64,000 bases of DNA from Bullera alba (lineage: Eukaryota; Basidiomycota; Tremellomycetes; Tremellales; Bulleraceae): positions 248,001 to 312,000 of the forward strand of contig BCIX01000003.1 in assembly GCA_001600095.1 (NCBI GenBank), written 5' to 3'. Numbering within the stretch: position 1 is the stretch's first letter; the number at the start of each line of letters is the position of its first letter. The notes below the pieces were generated by a model that saw only the letters and a program-made list of their open reading frames with translations, searched no databases and was not told the DNA's origin. Made by a program: the position numbers and the translations under genes. Shown one piece after another: positions 58,887 through 64,000 of the stretch.

Positions 58887-61800
58887 TTATGAAGACCATG
58901 GCATCCAGCCTTCACTCTTACCACCGCTCAACTCGTTCGTTATACTTTTATGCGCCGTCATCAAGTCTATACCACTCGTCAGACAACGCTCTGTCCATCA
59001 TTGATCGGGCGGGCCACTTACAATCTGTGTAATTCAGCGCGTCATTGTTACTATCCTCCACGAGCATGTTGGCGAACTCGATCTCCATTCCATCGACATT
59101 CTGCCTCACTATCACCACGGGCAGAGTGTGTCCGACAATGCTCTCGAGGTGCGTGAGGATGTTCCGGACTTGGGTGGACAGCAACGTCGGCAGTTTAGGC
59201 AGGCGAGTCTGTGTCTGGGATTAGTTTGTTGACTTGACCAAGTCGTCTTGGATCTACATACCATTCGGATATCGAGCTCGTCTGGTGTCTCGACACCATA
59301 CAGGTCGTCTACTATTTGCGGGTTGACGCCACCTCCAAACCAAATCATGGCAACCTCTCCATTACCTATGGGCGGCCAATATCAGCGAAAGTCATCCTGG
59401 GCCGGTAATCGGTTGCGGAGCTGGTCTGCGCCAAGCGGGGGAAAAGACTTACACAGGAGGTACGCGCCCTCTGCTACCATCCAGGCGTAGCTAGCGCGCA
59501 TGAACCGAGGCAGCTTCAATCTCCCGTTCGAGGCCGCAAAGCCGACATTGTCCGCAAGATCGTGTATCGCCAGTAGACGTGGGTACAGCAGGTTCATAGT
59601 GCCCACCACACCCATAGACCGCATCAGACGCATGTAGTGTGCTCGCACGTCGGACGTGACGTTGCCGCCTGGAGGGGTCAGCGACGATATCAGAGGGCTT
59701 GGCGCGGTACTCACCCTTGAGCGGCTTGGATTTGAGCATGCAAAGCGTATACAGAGGCAAGAGCTTGAAGCCCTCGGGCAGGATCAACTATTGAGAATTC
59801 GATGTCAGCTCGAGTCGATGCCGTTGCGGGGCCAGCTCACCTGTCCTGGCTGAACTGCTGGCGCACAGTGACGCCTGTACATCAACAGCACCTTGTTGCA
59901 CCGATCTGTCAAGGTCTTGCGTATGTCCTTGAGCGATCGATTGCCCATTTGCGAAATGGCTACACAGCACGCAGCATCAGCTACGTATCACAGCGGGCGT
60001 AGTCAGTAATCGTACTCACCGTCCTTGAGGAACAGCGTAACCGAGGCATCGAGATCCGCAAACCGGAAGACGTTTCCAATCAAGCTAGTCGTCGTGAAAC
60101 TCATGTTCAAGCACCTAACCCTTCTCTCCCCGTTCTCACTAGTGTGGAGGACGGCGACCTGGACAAAACTCGGTTTCTGGTCGTTGAGCCTTTGACCCGA
60201 TTCGTGCTTCAGCACCGCAGCGAAAGACTTCGAGTCGTCCAAAGTACCGAATTCGAGGTCGGTGAGGGATCGTTGGTAAAAGTTGCCAATGTGATCCACG
60301 GCTCTTAGGCCGTCACTACATCTCACTCTGACAGTGGCGTTGTATGCCGTTTCGCGGGTCATCACTCGTAATAGCTCGCTGTGAAGCAAGTCCCGATCGC
60401 GGACGGGGTTGAATTTCGGATGGAAGAACACTTCTCCGCCAGTGGTCGAGGACAAGGTGCCAATGGATGCCACGTCGATATACGAGTCGGGGAAGAAGAA
60501 CGTGTTGACTCCAACGCCACTTTCTGCCAGTTCCTCCGCAGTCACTCGCCAGAATGGATCAGCGGGGATGAAAAGCGCCTTCTCCTTGTCTGTGTTGTAG
60601 GTCGTTGGGTCGTCTCGGGCAGTGAGTTTGCCGGGGCCTAAGATCGGGAGCGAGGAGATGAAGAGGTTGATTTGTCCACCCAGCATGCGCTGTAGTATGT
60701 CAGATAGTTTGCCTACATATCGACGACCGTCCCTGCTCACCAAGCCAGCCAGAGCGCCCTTGATTGCAGATCCAGCTGCCACTCGGTTCCCGTCCGGCGA
60801 ACGTTCCGCCATACCCGGTAGCATGTCCAGCAGAGCAGTGATCTGAGCCCTATACCATTGTCAGCGTTCTCCTATACCTCACTGTGTTCCGTACACACCG
60901 TGACTCTTTCGGATCTACGAGGAAACCAGATACGAGGGGAATGTACATGTCGTCCAGGTCGGACACGACCATAAGAGATGGACCGTTTTGTTCGGGCTGC
61001 AGTGAGCATCATCAATTATCAGCTCAAAATCGTTGATTGCTATCAGTTGTGTAGTGACTCACCGCCAGACTCCAGAATCCAACCGTCTCAGCAACAGTGA
61101 CAATACCTATCCTCTGTTTGTCCCCTATCCTCGGCTCATCATCCTCATCGTCCTCATTATCGGTCTCTCCTTCAGTTGGATTCGATCCCTTGCTGCCGTA
61201 GAGCGACTTGCGGATACCCTCGCAAACCTCCCTCACTACGCCTTTACCGACGCTCGGCGCGCTAATGTCGATGACAAACACCCTGCTGAGGGGTTGCGGC
61301 CGTCGTAGCTTTTTGAGCTTTTCCCTCTCCTTCTCCTTCTCCTTGTAATTCGGCTGTGGGCTTGGGCCCCTCGATGTGCCCTGTCCGAGTGATGTCTGGA
61401 GACCGGACAGCAGGTCGGAGGCGGTGGACGTGAGTGCGTCAGAGGTGTTGTCCGGTGCAGTGTCGATCAACGAGCCGCTGGGCTGAGTCGCCCAATAACC
61501 CTTCGAGACGGCGAAATCCACTGTTCCGTGTTGTAGCTCGGGCCGTGAGTCGTGGTCCAGCCGTTGACCATTGGGCGCCAAATGACAAAAGTACTGCTCT
61601 GGCACTGTACGCACCGGACTGTCAGCACTCTCCCTTGTCCAAGTAGACTGGGTGACTCACCAAAGTTCTCATTGTTGCACAGATTACACAGCCATTTCCT
61701 CCCGCCGTTCGTCCACGTTACCCACGGGTTGACATATCCCCGGCACTTCTCGCATCGGGGTGGACCTCCATCTTCACTTTCTGATCCAGAGGCCAATTGC

Positions 61801-62547
61801 GAGTTGTCGAATGCCGAGATATCGGCAGAGAAGGACGCGACGACGGGCACAGGGCTCTCGTCAAACCGAAGCTGAGCGAAGGGCTGGATTATTAGGCCAA
61901 AGGGCAGAGCTGTGGTGTCTAGCAGCTGAGAATTGGTCGGTATGGTGGGTAATGTCGGGCGAAGGTGTCTTGGCAGTGAGTTACCTATAGATTTGTCAGT
62001 ACTCTGATGACCGGAAGCGCAGTGACTTCGCAGGTCTACTCAAGGTACAGTCTAGAGCAATGATGGACCAGTTGGACTCACCCTGATCGACACCCCTCCA
62101 ATCCGTCCCAGCGAGAGGGATCACCCCTCTACTCTGACAGCTCAAAAAGTCCTCGTCATCCCACAAGTTCTGATCCATCTCCTGCGCTTCTATCGGATTT
62201 GGCATCTGACTCGGGTCTATCCTCACCCTTGGCCCAGCCAGCGCTGGTCCCGAGGAATGAGGTGGTGCCGGAATGTGATTTTGAGGAGGCACCGGTCCTT
62301 GGAACGGTTGACCATGTTGCTGCTGCTGTTGCTGTTGAGCATACTGCTGATGCTGCTGAGATGCATATTGACCTTGAGGGGCGGAAGGCGCGTAGGGGCC
62401 TGTCGGGGGTGGTGTGCGACGGTCGGACGAGGGATGTAGCTGAGGGTTCTGGTTTGGTGTCGGGTATGGCTGTTGTTGATATTGTTGCTGGCTCTGAGCC
62501 TGAGCTGTGAGACTCGGGTCTACGGCATACCTAGATCGCGGGGGCAT
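58887..62547 (-). CDS. SEC24: COPII coat protein SEC24
   Basis: The start is MPPRSRYAVDPSLTAQAQSQ at 62547. A Gln/Pro-rich disordered N-terminus (polyQ coded by CAG repeats near 62315-62350) is followed by PRCEKCRGYVNPWVTW and LCNLCNN (Sec23/24 zinc finger C-x2-C..C-x2-C). The trunk has LSRVFVIDISAPSVGKGVVR, LMVVSDLDDMYIPLV, GSAIKGALAGLVSRDGRRYV, LFISSLPILGPGKL and GVGVNTFFFPDSYIDV. The beta-sandwich/helical part and gelsolin-like end include TTGGEVFFHPKFNPVRDRD, NMSFTTTSLIGNVFRFADLD, PEGFKLLPLYTLCMLKS and NGEVAMIWFGGGVN. It ends with the DYLMTAHKSI helix and stop 58887. Sec24 captures cargo in COPII vesicles at the ER. About 12 introns; frame is kept at every join I checked. Confidence 0.93.
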
Positions 62548-63042
62548 TGTGTTTCCATCCGCGTGTCCTTCTCTCGATCGACACGGCCTAGCAGGTCCTG
62601 AGCACAAGCTGTAATCAATGTGGTATGTGGAATGGTATTGACCAGCGCACAACCAGCGCAACATGTATAGTCAAGCGTGCAGGACACGTCCCTCGGGGGG
62701 CGACGGGCGGAGATGGTCAAGCAACTCCGCGTGTCACCCTTTGTATGACGTCCACTACTCTGGCAATGAGAGAGCGATCACTCAAGTCGCAGCACGACTA
62801 TACATGGCTGCAGTCTAGCTATCGCCACGAATAGGCAGTAACATCAGCTACACCGGCGGATATAGCACAAGATTCTGGCGCATGAAATACCTCCAGACGC
62901 TAGGTCAGTCAGATCCGATGACAACGACGCGAATCTCCTCCGGTCAAGATAGCGTGAGTGGCCATTTCATGCCAGCGAGACACAGCTTTCCGTAGTGAGA
63001 CAGCCAAATGCAGTTGGAACTCCCATTGACCTTCTTTGACAG
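62548..63042. other. divergent intergenic region / 5' end of RabGAP gene
   Basis: Promoter of SEC24 (-). The 5' exon(s) of the plus RabGAP gene should also lie here, but I cannot choose between candidate starts (for example ATG at 62881 or 62969) because none joins in frame with the exon at 63043 by an obvious donor. Confidence 0.4.
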
Positions 63043-64000
63043 TCTAGACGTTCGACATCGTCCGAAGACTCGAGCTCATTGGTCGAGGTACCCATATCCC
63101 AACCGATATCATCACCTGCTTCAGACTTTGTCCACGTTTCCCACCCATCCCATCTGTCCGAGCCGGACTCGATTTCGTCCTCTTCGCCGCTTTCATCGTT
63201 GTCATCTTCAATGTATCGCCAGAAGGCACGATTGCTGTATTGCAAGTCTCATGTAGCGATTCATCCTACGCAGTTCAACAAGGATAACATCTCGGGATAT
63301 CTCGCCATAGTGGAAGCAGATGTCGGTGGCACAGGAGGAGTTACCACCGACGCCGAAGGCAATGTGGTTCAGCATGCGGGCAGCAGCAAGGAGATCCTAA
63401 TCACTTGGGTGCCCGACGAGCTTCTCGACAGGATGAGCGAGGATGACAAGGAGAGTTATCGCAGGGTGGAAGGCAGGACTGGCGTCTCAAAACTAGATGA
63501 GTCAGAGGAGGATGGTGAGTTGGAACCACGGTGCTGTGATCGGGGCAGGCTGAGTTCAGCTCCAGGCTTCGTCTTTGTCACACTTCCGCCGCCAAAGGGA
63601 GAAAAGTACGCATTCTCAGTGCCTCTCGCAAATGTGTACAGTATCTTGGTCTATCCCGTGAGCCAGATCGCCGCGTTGCAAATTCGCCAATCTGACCTCT
63701 GATCTAGCCGAGCTTGCAGCACTGGTATGGCTCTGCTACTGTCAAGTGAGCATCTGAGCCCTGATCTCACATCAACCGGCACTGACGTCTGAGTTCCCCA
63801 GTCTCACTGGTGGCGTCTCCCTCCCGACACTGTTCTTCCACGATGACGAGTCGCCTCTACTGTCGGGCTCCGCAACAGCATCTATCCCACGGCCGGCATC
63901 CACCCCTCGATCACAATGGGGATTCCCGCCTTTCCTGCAGCTAATCCAGGGCAAAGCGAGTCTTCTCCGATCCAAGCTCATCACCGGGCGAGGCAACCAC
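63043..64000 (+). CDS. TBC/RabGAP protein, Gyp7-like (partial at both annotated ends)
   Basis: The gene runs off the window. The first clear exon starts after the acceptor CTTCTTTGACAG and reads SSSLVEVPISQPISSPASDF, then MYRQKARLLYCKSHVAIHP, TQFNKDNISGYLAIVEADVG and ILITWVPDELLDRMSEDDKE. After introns with GTGAGT donors it continues GFVFVTLPPPKGEKYAFSVP, ILVYPPSLQHWYGSATVNLT and LFFHDDESPLLSGSATASI. The KSHVAIHPT..NISGYL block and the SLxHWYG.. LFFHDDES block are the N-terminal domain of Gyp7-type GAPs for vacuolar Rab Ypt7. The catalytic TBC domain would lie beyond base 64000. Five or six short introns. Confidence 0.85.

Noticed and set aside
61996..62664. Longer SEC24 start upstream of 62547
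   Set aside because: The extension (MLRWLCAGQY..) is not protein-like and precedes the natural MPPRSRYAVD start.

Overview
The window is nuclear DNA of a basidiomycete fungus, most likely a tremellomycete (Cryptococcus/Kwoniella-type). The evidence is about 50-55% G+C, tightly packed genes on both strands, many short introns (about 50-130 nt) with GTGAGT/GTAAGT/GTGCGT donors, and typical single-copy fungal housekeeping genes (QCR8, eIF3i, PNO1, TOM70, ARL2, SEC24). I saw no transposon, rDNA, tRNA, CRISPR array or prokaryotic operon. All calls come from reading the translation and splice sites by eye; no database search was run.

Layout. 0-8 kb: an unknown minus-strand gene with a C-terminal coiled coil, a His-rich methyltransferase (+), a Whi2-like BTB protein (-), complex III subunit QCR8 (-), and a small predicted mitochondrial membrane protein (+). 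8.5-17 kb: eIF3i (-), ribosome-biogenesis factor PNO1 (-), a RING E3 ligase (+) and a zinc-independent MDR reductase (+). 17-29 kb: a weak DNA-binding-like ORF (-), an MFS sugar transporter (-), a gene-free 2.2 kb stretch with tandem repeats, a class I CPD photolyase (+) and TOM70 (+). 29-42 kb: a very large, mostly disordered nuclear-type protein (-), a membrane-anchored GMC oxidoreductase (+), ARL2 (+) and a MAK32-like PfkB kinase (-). 42-47 kb: a 2.9 kb gene-free stretch, then an NCS1 uracil/allantoin-type permease (+).

47.4-54 kb holds the most unusual region: five consecutive, same-strand, intronless genes that encode one family of unknown proteins. Each has an N-terminal 'NLPLSxxQxxC' helix, a central 'DRGGFxEC' motif and a C-terminal 'SLDIxVPD....APLRKYVE' motif. 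One copy carries the domain twice. One has a questionable 5' end. Two share sequence in the 3' flank. One is diverged with an acidic tract. I recognise no known family, and this locus is my main candidate for something undescribed.

54-64 kb: a zinc alcohol/formaldehyde dehydrogenase (-), a small Trp-rich protein (+), an intronless methyltransferase-like protein (+), SEC24 (-), and the 5' part of a Gyp7-like TBC RabGAP (+) that runs off the end.

The neighbours do not form a pathway; this is ordinary eukaryotic gene order. Several genes show extreme exon structure: an ATG-only exon in eIF3i, a 4-nt first exon in ARL2, and an 11-nt microexon in QCR8.
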